Positions 1-8,216 of a DNA stretch of 51,702 nt are shown one piece after another. The DNA is from Bacillota bacterium. GTDB lineage: Bacteria; Bacillota_A; Clostridia; Lachnospirales; WQUN01. Numbering within the stretch: position 1 is the first letter of the stretch; each line of letters starts with the position of its first letter. Location of the stretch: contig WQTQ01000239.1 of assembly GCA_009786175.1 (NCBI GenBank), positions 1 to 51,702 on the forward strand, read 5' to 3'. Both the position numbers and the translations under genes were made by a program. The notes below the pieces were generated by a model. The model did not search any database. It saw nothing but the letters and a program-made list of their open reading frames with translations, and was not told the origin of the DNA.

Positions 1-161
1 CTTAATGCCTTGCTTTTCTATGCACATTTTTCGGCTCACCTGTGGATAACTTCTTCTTTTTCTGCTCTTTCTTTGGAATTTGGAATCAAGTTATCCCTAT
101 ATATTTAACTCTGACATTATATTAGGAATTTGCCCAATAAGCAACGGCAGTTTTTCGGAAT

Positions 162-170
162 TGCTATAAT
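162..170 (+). promoter_or_regulatory. Extended -10 promoter for the ABC-F leader
   Basis: The sequence reads TG-C-TATAAT, a perfect extended -10 element. No convincing -35 lies 16-18 bp upstream, which is common for extended -10 promoters. It sits about 40 bp before the small upstream ORF and would give a leader of roughly 275 nt before the ABC-F start. The call rests on pattern only. Confidence 0.5.
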
Positions 171-209
171 ACACCGGTTGTGCTAAAATAGTCCTTAGGA
201 GGGCTTTAC

Positions 210-293
210 ATGCTCATTTTAGATTTTTACGGCTTAGCCTACGGGCTTGGCTCCGTTCAAATGGATAACGGCGAGACGTTGTGCGGAGCTTAA
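210..293 (+). CDS. Putative 27-residue leader peptide upstream of ABC-F gene
   Basis: An ATG at 210 follows a strong Shine-Dalgarno (AGGAGGG, 197-203) at good spacing and opens a 27-codon reading frame, MLILDFYGLAYGLGSVQMDN followed by GETLCGA, then TAA. It lies between the promoter and a strong RNA hairpin and ends about 160 nt before the ABC-F start. Several antibiotic-inducible ABC-F and erm genes of Firmicutes have such a leader ORF, whose stalled translation changes downstream RNA folding. I infer the same arrangement here. The peptide has no recognised family, and the ORF could also be a chance frame behind a good ribosome binding site. Confidence 0.5.
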   Translation: MLILDFYGLAYGLGSVQMDNGETLCGA

Positions 294-321
294 TCAGGGA
301 GTTTTAATTCTTCCGAGGTTC

Positions 322-384
322 GTCGGTAATAAGGCAAAATACGTGTAGCTTCGGCTATGCTTATTTGGGTTGCCTTTTACCGAC
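322..384 (+). promoter_or_regulatory. Leader hairpin before ABC-F gene (candidate attenuator)
   Basis: The arms 322-337 (GTCGGTAATAAGGCAA) and 370-384 (TTGCCTTTTACCGAC) pair almost perfectly with one bulge. The loop contains a second small hairpin, TAGC-TTCG-GCTA at 346-357, closed by a very stable UUCG tetraloop. There is no clean U-run after the stem, so simple intrinsic termination is uncertain. Sequestration or a transcription-pause role is as likely. Placement between a leader ORF and an ABC-F gene suggests ribosome-dependent regulation. Confidence 0.5.
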
Positions 385-452
385 ACTATAATGATTAGGA
401 TATGGCTGCGGGCGTTTTGTCTGCGGTTTTTTATTTTATATGGAGGACTAAA

Positions 453-2312
453 ATGGGACTAATAAATTTCACAGATATAAGAAAAGCATTTAACAACCAA
501 GAAGTACTAAAAGGCGTGTCTTTTTCCATAGAGAAAGGGGAAAGGGTTGCGCTGGTGGGCCCAAATGGTGCTGGAAAAACTACACTTTTGCGTATTGCCC
601 AAGGCCTGGAAACAGCAGACAGTGGTTCGGCAACCTTTGCGCGAGGGGTTATTCCCGGGGTCTTGACCCAAGATTTATCTCAGCTTGCAGGAGAAACAAC
701 AGCATTGGAATGGCGCGAAATAGTGGAAATTGAGCGCAAGCTGCGAATGTTGGAGGGCGAAATAGCCGCTGCTGCCGGTAATGTTGGCGATTTAATGAAG
801 CAGTACGACCGTCTAACAGCGCGGTATGAGGCCATTGACGGCTACACAATGGAAATCCGGCTAAAAAATATGCTGCTGGGGCTGGGGCTAAAGGAAGAAA
901 CCCTGTTAACATCCTTAAATCTTTTATCAAGCGGCGAAAAAATGCGCGCAGCACTGGCAAGGGTATTGCTAAAGCAGCCGGATTTACTGTTGCTGGACGA
1001 GCCCACTAACCATCTTGATATTGGCGCGTTAGAATGGCTGGAAGATTTTCTGATACGCTTCGAAGGCGGCGTATTATTTATCTCCCATGACCGTTATTTC
1101 CTAAACCGTGTAGCAACCCGTGTCGTGGAATTATCCGGCGGCACAATTCTGGAACACAAGGGCAGTTACGCAAATTTTATGAAGCAGAAGGAAATCCGCA
1201 GGCAGCATGCCATGGATGAAACCGCAAGGCTGCGCTATGAAATAAAGAATAAGAAAAAGCATATTACCATGGCTTACAACTTCCGCCGCCATACCGCGCT
1301 GCATATGTATGAAAAGCAGCTGGCCCGTTTAGAAAAGGAAAAAGCCGACATAGCCAACGAAAAAATATCGGGGCATTTAGATTACGGAAGAAGCGCGTCA
1401 ATTAATTTAGACTATGGCATAAACAGAAGCAAGCGCATAGCAGAGGCGGTAGATGCAGCAAAAGCATTTGGAGACATGGTGTTGTTTGAAAATGTGAATT
1501 TTCTTGTTAGCGGCGGCGACCGTGTAGGTATTGTAGGTACAAATGGCTGCGGAAAAACTACTCTTCTGCGCATGTTACTTGGCCGCGACAGCAATTTTAC
1601 GGGCAGGTGCAGCCTGGGACAGTGGGTAAAATATGTGTTTATAGACCAAAATGCTTCTTTTGAAGATGAAAACCGCACGTCACTGCAAGAAATTCATGCC
1701 TGCCACAAGCTAACCGAACGGGAAGCACGGGACGCGCTGGCTGCCGTCGGCCTGTACGAAGACGAATACCGCAAACCTATTTCTGTACTGTCGGGAGGGG
1801 AACGGGTAAGGCTAAAGCTTGGCCTGGCTATGCTGGACAAGCCACAGTGCCTAATACTTGACGAGCCAACCAACCATTTGGATTTGCCCGCACGGGAAGC
1901 AGTTGAAGAGGCACTTGCCCAATTCCCGGGGAGTGTTATTGCCGTATCACACGACCGTTCGTTCCTTAACACATGCGTCAACAAACTGTTTATAATGGAA
2001 AACAGACAGCTAACAGTTTTTGACGGAAACTGGAACGAATATCAACAGTCAAAAAACGCGCCTGCAAAAGTGATAAACGAGAAAGCCAAGGCACAAAAAA
2101 AGCCCGCCAAACCTGCGGTTAATGATATTCTTCCTGCCAAAATTAAGGCCCTGGAAGAAGAAATATCATTTTTAGAGCAAGCAAAGGCAGACCTGGAAAA
2201 GCTATTTGAGCAAGGCGAAAGTATACCGGAACAGTCCGATTATGAGGAATACGGGATTATTGACGGCAAATTGACAGAGTTGTATGCGGAATGGGAAGCG
2301 TTAATCGAATAA
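453..2312 (+). CDS. ABC-F family ATPase (ribosome-associated, YdiF/Uup-like)
   Basis: This 619-residue protein has two ABC ATPase domains and no membrane segments, which is the ABC-F architecture of ribosome-binding translation factors and antibiotic-protection proteins. Visible motifs are Walker A GPNGAGKTT (36-44), signature LSSGE, Walker B/D-loop LLLDEPTNHLD, then a charged interdomain linker of the P-site-tRNA-interaction type, second Walker A GTNGCGKTT, second signature LSGGE and a second DEPTNHLD. The C-terminus carries a Lys/Ala-rich stretch and a predicted coiled coil (ALEEEISFLEQAKADLEKLF), as in Uup and YdiF. I chose the ATG at 453 because GGAGG (442-446) precedes it and homology starts there; the frame is open 17 codons further upstream without an RBS. 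The last 12 bp overlap the convergent flavoprotein gene. A housekeeping YdiF-like role and an inducible resistance role are both possible; the leader argues for inducibility. Confidence 0.9.
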   Translation: MGLINFTDIRKAFNNQEVLKGVSFSIEKGERVALVGPNGAGKTTLLRIAQGLETADSGSATFARGVIPGVLTQDLSQLAGETTALEWREIVEIERKLRMLEGEIAAAAGNVGDLMKQYDRLTARYEAIDGYTMEIRLKNMLLGLGLKEETLLTSLNLLSSGEKMRAALARVLLKQPDLLLLDEPTNHLDIGALEWLEDFLIRFEGGVLFISHDRYFLNRVATRVVELSGGTILEHKGSYANFMKQKEIRRQHAMDETARLRYEIKNKKKHITMAYNFRRHTALHMYEKQLARLEKEKADIANEKISGHLDYGRSASINLDYGINRSKRIAEAVDAAKAFGDMVLFENVNFLVSGGDRVGIVGTNGCGKTTLLRMLLGRDSNFTGRCSLGQWVKYVFIDQNASFEDENRTSLQEIHACHKLTEREARDALAAVGLYEDEYRKPISVLSGGERVRLKLGLAMLDKPQCLILDEPTNHLDLPAREAVEEALAQFPGSVIAVSHDRSFLNTCVNKLFIMENRQLTVFDGNWNEYQQSKNAPAKVINEKAKAQKKPAKPAVNDILPAKIKALEEEISFLEQAKADLEKLFEQGESIPEQSDYEEYGIIDGKLTELYAEWEALIE

Positions 2313-4274
2313 TGCGTCATTACGGTACTGTTCCCAAACCCGCTCGAACCAGGTGTCATCATTGGGGATTTCGCGGACGGGTTCAAAATATGTTTGTACC
2401 CGGTGCCCGCTTTTGTCATACACGGAAACATAAGCCATGCCGCTTAGGGCGGTATCAATAGAATAATTAAAGTTGAGCAGGCCGGTATCAAAGCTATGCG
2501 ACCCATCTTGCTCTACAATTACATAGGAACCACGGCTTTTCCCGCCGTTTTTAATGTATGCCAGCATGGAATGTAAACAGGTGTACTGGCAAACCAGCAT
2601 GTCGTAGCTGCGAAAAACTTCGGGTATTTCCGCAGCGGAGAATATTGTGGCGTTAACGAAGACTTGTTCCAATGCTGATTTAACCACAGGGATATACTTA
2701 TCTATTTCTTTTTCACTGCGGAAAAACGCGGCAGTTCTTGTCATTCGCTTTTGATAATACTCCCGCAGTTGCAGCGTATTGGACTCACCTACCTGTACAG
2801 ACTTTGCTTGTTGATATTTCACGTCCAATTGCCCTGCGGCTTTTTGCAAAAATACGTCTTCACTTATAGGCGAATGAGCCCGTTTCTTGCAAATATACGC
2901 TGCCGCGCGTACGCCGCCTGTCTGGGTAGAGTTAAGTGCAGACCCGCCGGGGCGGTATACTCCAAGGGTCCCGGCAACCTCGCCCACAGGGAAAAAGCCC
3001 TTTAAATTGCTTTGCCACCAAATATCCACCTGTAAGCCGCCATTGTTGTGCTGGGCACAGACATCAATTTCTAAATATTCGGCTGTTATGTCGATTCCGT
3101 TTTTGACGTACAAGTCTATCGCTAACGGATTCATTTTTTTCAGGCGGTCAATTGGCTTGCCGAATAGGGCATCGGAGTTGGCCAGGTAGTCGTAGCTTTC
3201 TTTGGACAGGTGGCTGAAAAGATTTGCTTCGAAATGACAGGCGGTTACCGGATATGATGGGTTTTGCGTGTAATCCAAAAATACACGCCGCCCTTTTATT
3301 TGTGTCTCTATATACACCAAAATATCAATTACGGACGAGCCGAAATTCACCAGCTTACGCGAATCAAAAGGCCATTGGTAACCTTTTAAAAACACCGCGT
3401 CGCACATTTGTCCAAAATTTTCGAAGTAATCATGCAAAAGTTCCCGCTCGTCCTGCATATTTTCGTCTGTGGAAATATACCGGGGCAGCACTTGCTGATA
3501 AGTGCCGGACACATTCCAGCGGAACTTTGTAGACGCAAGGCCATACTGCCATTCACCCAGGTTAACCCCGGCCACACCTGCCGCAAGGGCAACACCGGTA
3601 CCGCCAAACTGACTTTTAGGGAAAACAGAGTTCCAATACATACAGGCCGGGCCGCCTGTACAATAAATTATATTTGTGCAGTTGAACAGCGTAAAACCAT
3701 AATCCGTATCATTGATGCGCATCAAATTGATGCATAATAAACCAATAACTTCATTGTCTTCCCCGTCCTTCAAAATTTCGATTACCTGGTGGTTGTCGAA
3801 AATATCAATGCCCTTATCCCACACTTGCCTCTCCAAGCACTCCGTCATGTACTTTGACGTTAGCGGCCCTGCAGAGCTGGCCCTTGCATACGGGTCATGA
3901 TCGGTTTTGTACCCCACGTACTGGCCGTATTTATCAGTTGGGAAAGGTACGCCAATGCGCGCAAGGTTGTAAAAATTGGCTGTGGACAATGCCGCTTCAA
4001 TAAGCGCGGTGTCGCCGTGCATTCCGCCGCCGTCGAAAAGGGTTTTTGCCATGTGGTATGGGCTGTCCGGGGCCTGGCCGCTTGTGGACATTTTATAATA
4101 CGTTTGCTTGTCAGATCCTGTGTTGCGGGATGTGCCTTTGTTGATCCCCTCCGTTACAATGGCAATGTCTTTCTGTCCCATTTCAAACAGCACATTGGCC
4201 GCGTTAAATGCTGCCGCGCCACTGCCAACAATTACAGTTTGATACGATTTGATGTGGTTCGTGATAGACTCCAT
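2301..4274 (-). CDS. FAD-dependent fumarate-reductase/aspartate-oxidase-like flavoprotein
   Basis: This 657-residue protein begins with a dinucleotide-binding fold (VIVGSGAAAFNAA near residue 15) and carries late FAD-contact segments typical of the FrdA/SdhA superfamily, such as GEVAGTLGVYRPGGSALNST. No signal peptide, heme motif or covalent FMN site is visible, so it is probably a soluble cytoplasmic reductase or oxidase. It is the third gene of a minus-strand operon, beginning one base after the SDR stop. With an Old Yellow Enzyme and an SDR it could form a reductive set for alpha,beta-unsaturated carbonyl or hydroxy compounds; the substrate is unknown. Its 3' end overlaps the 3' end of the ABC-F gene by 12 bp. 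Confidence 0.8.
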   Translation of the reverse strand: MESITNHIKSYQTVIVGSGAAAFNAANVLFEMGQKDIAIVTEGINKGTSRNTGSDKQTYYKMSTSGQAPDSPYHMAKTLFDGGGMHGDTALIEAALSTANFYNLARIGVPFPTDKYGQYVGYKTDHDPYARASSAGPLTSKYMTECLERQVWDKGIDIFDNHQVIEILKDGEDNEVIGLLCINLMRINDTDYGFTLFNCTNIIYCTGGPACMYWNSVFPKSQFGGTGVALAAGVAGVNLGEWQYGLASTKFRWNVSGTYQQVLPRYISTDENMQDERELLHDYFENFGQMCDAVFLKGYQWPFDSRKLVNFGSSVIDILVYIETQIKGRRVFLDYTQNPSYPVTACHFEANLFSHLSKESYDYLANSDALFGKPIDRLKKMNPLAIDLYVKNGIDITAEYLEIDVCAQHNNGGLQVDIWWQSNLKGFFPVGEVAGTLGVYRPGGSALNSTQTGGVRAAAYICKKRAHSPISEDVFLQKAAGQLDVKYQQAKSVQVGESNTLQLREYYQKRMTRTAAFFRSEKEIDKYIPVVKSALEQVFVNATIFSAAEIPEVFRSYDMLVCQYTCLHSMLAYIKNGGKSRGSYVIVEQDGSHSFDTGLLNFNYSIDTALSGMAYVSVYDKSGHRVQTYFEPVREIPNDDTWFERVWEQYRNDALFD

Positions 4275-4275
4275 A

Positions 4276-5046
4276 TTAAAGCCTCCTGATGTGGTATCCG
4301 CCGTCTACATTTATTACATCCCCGGTGCAAAAATCAAACTCGCCCCGGCAAAGGACAGCCACGACCCCGGCCACGTCTTCCGGCTGTCCCCAGCGTTTTA
4401 TTGGAGAAAGCCCTTCGGCAATAAGTTTGTCGTATTTTTCGGACACTACCGCTGTCATGTCTGTTTGTATAACCCCCGGGCGAACTTCAAATACGCGGAT
4501 GCCATCCTGTGCCAAACGGTCTGCAAACAGCGTACGCACCATAGACAAAGCCGCTTTAGAAATGCAGTATTCACCCCGGTTGGCAGAGGATACATACGCA
4601 GAGATGGAGGAGATAAAAATAATCCTGCAAGCGGTATTGTTTTCCTGTTTCAACATTTGGTTTGCCGCCATTTGTGACAGGAAAAACGCACCTTTCAAAT
4701 TTATGTCCATTACATAATCGAAGCTTTCTTCCGTAAGCTCCAGTATATCCTTACGCTCTTTTGGGGCGACACCGGCGTTATTAACCAAAATATCTACCCT
4801 GCCAAAGCGTTCCAGGGTTTGGGCAAGGAGTTTATCACGGTCTGTTTGACGGGATACGTCGGATTGAACATATAAAACCTCGCTGCTATACTGTTTTAAT
4901 TGGGGCAATACATCCGTTGTCTCGCCCCTGCCGGTGATTACTATGTTGCAGCCTTCTGCCGCAAGGGCTTTAGCTATGGCAAAGCCTATTCCTCTGGTAC
5001 CGCCTGTTACAATCGCGCATTTTTTCACATGGTCACCCACTTTCAT
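4276..5046 (-). CDS. Short-chain dehydrogenase/reductase (SDR, FabG-like)
   Basis: This classical SDR of 256 residues has the NAD(P)-binding motif TGGTRGIG near residue 15, the NNAG motif, a catalytic Ser in FISSISAY, and the active-site YCISK (YxxxK). It ends in GDVINVDGGYHIRRL, the usual C-terminal fold of FabG-type enzymes. It is a soluble oxidoreductase acting on a hydroxy or keto group; the substrate is not deducible. The start codon overlaps the stop of the upstream Old Yellow Enzyme gene in an ATGA arrangement, so the two are translationally coupled. A GTG six codons downstream would give the more typical MKKCAIVTGG start and is an alternative. Confidence 0.88.
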   Translation of the reverse strand: MKVGDHVKKCAIVTGGTRGIGFAIAKALAAEGCNIVITGRGETTDVLPQLKQYSSEVLYVQSDVSRQTDRDKLLAQTLERFGRVDILVNNAGVAPKERKDILELTEESFDYVMDINLKGAFFLSQMAANQMLKQENNTACRIIFISSISAYVSSANRGEYCISKAALSMVRTLFADRLAQDGIRVFEVRPGVIQTDMTAVVSEKYDKLIAEGLSPIKRWGQPEDVAGVVAVLCRGEFDFCTGDVINVDGGYHIRRL

Positions 5047-6374
5047 TTATTGTAAGTTTCCTTGTAAAGCGGCAGATAAGCTTCCGCATCACGTACAACA
5101 CAGCCGCAAGTGCCTGCGTTCCTTTTAAGGAAGCTGCACTTACTGCAAGACACGCAGACTTTACTTGGGTTAAGCCACCCTTGCCCAACTATGTCTTTAT
5201 ACACATCCGGGTAGGACAAAATTTGCCGCCCGTACCCAATCATGGCTGCTTTTCCTTCTTCCAACACCGCCGCAGCTACATATGGCGAAAACCCCCTAAA
5301 CCAGGAGTACCCAACGCCCACAATTTTTGCCACCGGTACGGCTTTTTGCAAGTCTGCCGCGCCTTTGATAAGACGGTACACCCCTTGCAGCGGCGTTTCT
5401 TTCGGCTCGTAGGCCCCTAAATCGTAGGGCCTGTTTATATGGGGGATAAAATACGGGTTGCCCATGGTAATACTAACAAGTTCCACACCTTTTTCCACAA
5501 ACAGCTGTGTAAGCTTAATTGGCTCTGTAAGGTCAACGTTTTCGCTGCCCGGGTAGGCCATGCCAAAGCCATGGCTAACGGGCAGTGCGTCAAAAATATT
5601 TATACGGCTGGCAATTATAAAATTCGGGTTGGGAATGGCCGCCCGTATTTCGTCAATTATACGCAGCATTAATTTTACGCGGTTTTCGAAACTGCCGCCA
5701 TACTTACCATCTCGGTTGTGGCAAGACAGTAATTCATGCAGCAAATAGCCGTGACAGGCTTTTACATCCACGCCGTCAAACCCTGCTTCCTTTGCCAAAA
5801 CTGCGGCTTTTACAAATTGGGCAACCAGACCGTCTAAGTATTCGTCAGTTACAAGGGGGTAGGTTTCATCTATGCCAAGGCGCGCATCCAACTCCGGTAT
5901 GTGGCTTGCAATAATGGGTGCAGACTTGCCCTTCGGCTTGCTGTACCGCCCGCTGTGGTTAAGCTGCATTATAAGAAGGGGCCGCTCCCCCGCCGGGTGA
6001 AAAGTTTCCGCCGCCTTTAGGGTCCGGTTTATCAATTCCTTAAAGCCCGGCAAAGTTTTGTCGTTAATCCACAATTGTCCGGCGTTAGACCGCCCTTCTT
6101 TGCATACACTAACCGCCTCGAACCATATCAGCCCAAAACCCCCTTGGGCAACCCGTTCGTACTTACGAAATGTTAAATCTGTAGGGTTGCCAACCACGTC
6201 CGAGTCGCCGCCCTCCATGGGGTGAGCCGCAACAGAGTTTGGGATTGTCATGCTGCCCAGTTGCACAGGCTTTTTTAGGGCGTTGAAGTTATTGGATAAA
6301 TTCAGGTCTATACCAAGATTTTCTATGTCTTGCTGTAGGTTTTGCAAGGTTTTGTAGTTGAATTTCTTAAACAT
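5043..6374 (-). CDS. Old Yellow Enzyme-family NADH:flavin oxidoreductase with C-terminal Cys cluster
   Basis: The 443 residues form an FMN TIM barrel of the OYE family: the substrate/flavin segments LNHSGRYS, HGYLLHELLS and YGGSFENR are all visible. After the barrel there is a Cys cluster, C407-x2-C410-x2-C413-x9-C423-x-C425, where 2,4-dienoyl-CoA reductase and bile-acid BaiCD relatives bind a 4Fe-4S cluster. The FAD/NAD domains that follow in those proteins are absent. Electrons must therefore come from a separate partner, conceivably the flavoprotein encoded two genes downstream. It is first in the three-gene minus operon. Expected chemistry is reduction of an activated C=C bond; the substrate is unknown. 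Confidence 0.85.
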   Translation of the reverse strand: MFKKFNYKTLQNLQQDIENLGIDLNLSNNFNALKKPVQLGSMTIPNSVAAHPMEGGDSDVVGNPTDLTFRKYERVAQGGFGLIWFEAVSVCKEGRSNAGQLWINDKTLPGFKELINRTLKAAETFHPAGERPLLIMQLNHSGRYSKPKGKSAPIIASHIPELDARLGIDETYPLVTDEYLDGLVAQFVKAAVLAKEAGFDGVDVKACHGYLLHELLSCHNRDGKYGGSFENRVKLMLRIIDEIRAAIPNPNFIIASRINIFDALPVSHGFGMAYPGSENVDLTEPIKLTQLFVEKGVELVSITMGNPYFIPHINRPYDLGAYEPKETPLQGVYRLIKGAADLQKAVPVAKIVGVGYSWFRGFSPYVAAAVLEEGKAAMIGYGRQILSYPDVYKDIVGQGWLNPSKVCVSCSKCSFLKRNAGTCGCVVRDAEAYLPLYKETYNK

Positions 6375-6443
6375 GCCGCACGTCCTTTATATAGTTAATA
6401 GGAAGCAATGCCAGTATAACAGCTACCTGCGCGATGGGGAATA

Positions 6444-6490
6444 AAAACTTACCCCCTGATATCACATCGTGATATCAGGGGGTAAGTTTT
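6444..6490. repeat. Palindromic repeat, copy 1 (22-bp arms)
   Basis: The arms 6444-6465 and 6469-6490 are perfect inverted repeats around a 3-nt loop and contain CCCCCTGATATCA on one side and its complement on the other. The element lies between two divergent genes, where a terminator is not expected to be needed. The same core occurs at 24570-24609 and 51337-51356. The flank GGGGTAAGTTTTAT is shared with 25970-25983. Confidence 0.8.
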
Positions 6491-6619
6491 ATATTGTGCC
6501 ATGACAACTTCGTAACATTTACAAACCCATAACAACTCCGTGACGGTTTCATTAAAAGCCCGCGCTATAGTATTAACCGTGAGGCCCACAAAAACAAAAT
6601 CATGAGAGGAAAATTTAAA

Positions 6620-7561
6620 GTGAAAAAAGAATTTATCAAAGTGGCAGCAGCCACGGCCCTATGTATCGGGGTGTTTTGCGCAGGCTTTTTGGGCGTAAAC
6701 AACTTAGCCCTTGCGGCGGCACTGGATGTAACGGAAAACATACGGCCTGTTACAACGTCTGTGGCTGTACCGGCACCTCCTACAGTGGTATCGGAAGACG
6801 CCGGGCAAAGTGATTTCCAACCGCCGGAGTTGACCGTTATACAAAGTATCGTTTTGGCTAACAACGAGACAGAAATTATTCCATGTACAAATGCATTATC
6901 TGTTGAAGACGCAGCACAAAATGGTGCACGGTACGTATGGGATATTTTTGGCGAATGCATGGACGGCGCAGTTGTTTTTATGAGCTATGCAGCTTGGCCT
7001 TCCTACAATAGAAATTATTGGATTGGCGTTTTTGCGGAATCTGAAGAAGCTCTCTTTGACCAGCGAGAATTTTTCCGCTTCACAATTGACGCGGTTACCG
7101 GTGAAAGAATAGATATATTTGGCCCTAATAGAACGCAAATGTTTGCAGACCCGGAGATGGCAGATGAAGTAATGGCTGCTGTTATGGAATTACGCAGGGA
7201 TCCTAACAGAAATACCGACGGATTTAACGCGTTTAATGCCTTTTTTCAACTCCGCCAAGGAGAAACAGCTGTAGATTTTGAAGAACATGCCCAAGCCGCT
7301 ACAGAATTTGCAACAATACATTTTGCAAACACAGAAGTCGTGTCTGTTCAGGTTAAAGGTGTCGCAACATCAGCCTGGGGCTTTGACGAAGACGGAAATT
7401 TAATTTCAATTGCCCGCCATATCATACTATCTGCCACAGACTGCACCGGTCGCATTGCGGACATTGCCATAGACGAAGAAACAAAAACACTAATCCGGCT
7501 TACCACAATGCACAATGACATTATCCCCGGGTTCCGTAACAGAGGCCCCGCAGAGTATTAA
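6620..7561 (+). CDS. Secreted protein of unknown function
   Basis: I place the start at the GTG at 6620 because GAGAGG (6604-6609) precedes it by 10 nt; an in-frame ATG at 6602 has no RBS. The 313-residue product starts with a classical signal peptide: MKKEF, then a hydrophobic stretch rich in Ala, Cys, Gly and Val, ending ALAAALD. A Pro/Val-rich spacer (PVTTSVAVPAPP) follows. The remainder is a soluble acidic domain with two segments of alternating beta-strand character. I do not recognise the family; the PepSY-like flavour of FRFTIDAVTGERIDIF is suggestive only. It is a monocistronic gene with its own terminator, and divergent from the OYE operon. Confidence 0.75.
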   Translation: MKKEFIKVAAATALCIGVFCAGFLGVNNLALAAALDVTENIRPVTTSVAVPAPPTVVSEDAGQSDFQPPELTVIQSIVLANNETEIIPCTNALSVEDAAQNGARYVWDIFGECMDGAVVFMSYAAWPSYNRNYWIGVFAESEEALFDQREFFRFTIDAVTGERIDIFGPNRTQMFADPEMADEVMAAVMELRRDPNRNTDGFNAFNAFFQLRQGETAVDFEEHAQAATEFATIHFANTEVVSVQVKGVATSAWGFDEDGNLISIARHIILSATDCTGRIADIAIDEETKTLIRLTTMHNDIIPGFRNRGPAEY

Positions 7562-7579
7562 TGCGTAATTCTATAAATT

Positions 7580-7603
7580 AAAAAGTGGCGTCAGCCACTT
7601 TTT
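7580..7603. terminator. Bidirectional intrinsic terminator
   Basis: AAAAAGTGGC and GCCACTTTTT form a perfect 10-bp stem around the loop GTCA, with T-runs on both strands. It sits between the convergent ends of the secreted-protein gene (plus) and the Gly/Arg-rich gene (minus). Confidence 0.88.
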
Positions 7604-7610
7604 GTTTGCC

Positions 7611-7988
7611 CTAAATTGCGTTGTGGGTAAAGCTTACAATCTTGCAGATGGGGATTTCTGTTACGGAACCAAGCCAGTTCCAGCCCCAACCCCAGCCGCC
7701 ACGGCCACCACGGCCACGACCACGGCCACAGCCGCCGCGTGCGCACATACCTACACCGGTAAAACCACCTTCTGCTTCGCCTTCAAAAACAGGAAAGCCG
7801 CCACAGCATGCACTGCCGATAGGACATGATGGTGGAGCACCAATATCTGTGATTAATCTTACGCAACCGTTGCAGATACCGGCCAAAACTCCGGTGAAGC
7901 CATTACCGGACAACCCACCGCTGGTGGTAAAAATTGTTACTGTTTGCCCCAGATGACGGGTCATACTTTCAACTAAGAATTCGCCCAT
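7611..7988 (-). CDS. Small Cys-, Gly/Arg/Trp-rich protein (spore-coat-like?)
   Basis: A strong RBS (AAAGGAGG) six bases before the ATG supports this 125-residue gene, although a plus-strand frame also runs through it. Residues 10-50 look like a small beta domain (GQTVTIFTTSGGLSG, GFTGVLAGI, VRLITDIG), similar in style to short Firmicute coat-associated proteins that bind through an LSm-like fold. This is followed by CPIGSACCGG and then a low-complexity tract of GRGRGRGGRGG and WGWGWNW. There are seven Cys. A structural or envelope/spore surface role is inferred from composition only. It has a hairpin-containing leader and shares the bidirectional terminator at 7580-7603. Confidence 0.7.
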   Translation of the reverse strand: MGEFLVESMTRHLGQTVTIFTTSGGLSGNGFTGVLAGICNGCVRLITDIGAPPSCPIGSACCGGFPVFEGEAEGGFTGVGMCARGGCGRGRGRGGRGGWGWGWNWLGSVTEIPICKIVSFTHNAI

Positions 7989-8020
7989 GGGAATCCTCCT
8001 TTTAACATTACTTGAGTTGA

Positions 8021-8066
8021 CGCAGGTGAGGGCGATATACCGCCATTAACAATTCACTCACCTGCG
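8021..8066 (-). promoter_or_regulatory. Nested hairpin in the leader of the Gly/Arg-rich gene
   Basis: The arms CGCAGGTGAG (8021-8030) and CTCACCTGCG (8057-8066) are perfectly complementary. Inside is a second stem, GGCG-ATATAC-CGCC at 8031-8044. On the minus strand it would be transcribed just upstream of the RBS of the 7988-7611 gene. There is no U-run, so it is more likely a 5' UTR structure or operator than a terminator. Confidence 0.45.
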
Positions 8067-8154
8067 CCTAATCTATATAAAGGAACTCGAGGTCCTGGTA
8101 CATACTATGTAGTGTTGTCCTTTTATGTTACAAGCTTGCCAATTTCGATAATTC

Positions 8155-8183
8155 TTGCGCAACGGCAGCAATTTTATGATATA
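8155..8183 (+). promoter_or_regulatory. Candidate sigma-A promoter of the PPK2 gene
   Basis: TTGCGC (8155-8160), a 17-bp spacer, then GATATA (8178-8183) lie about 35 bp upstream of the chosen start codon. This matches four of six positions in each box. Confidence 0.4.
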
Positions 8184-8216
8184 CTTATTGCAGAAGGTTT
8201 ACGAAAGGTGAGACAA

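Noticed and set aside
41..49. TGTGGATAA, a perfect DnaA-box sequence
   Set aside because: A single copy without neighbouring boxes, an AT-rich unwinding element or dnaA/dnaN genes does not support a replication origin.
2301..6374. Naming the redox operon as a bai bile-acid operon
   Set aside because: Only the enzyme families agree; BaiB, BaiE, BaiF and BaiG are absent and the OYE lacks the FAD/NAD domains of BaiCD.
7602..7956. Plus-strand Pro/Ala-rich frames
   Set aside because: They are mirror images of the Gly/Arg-rich minus-strand gene, which has a strong RBS and a sensible N-terminus.
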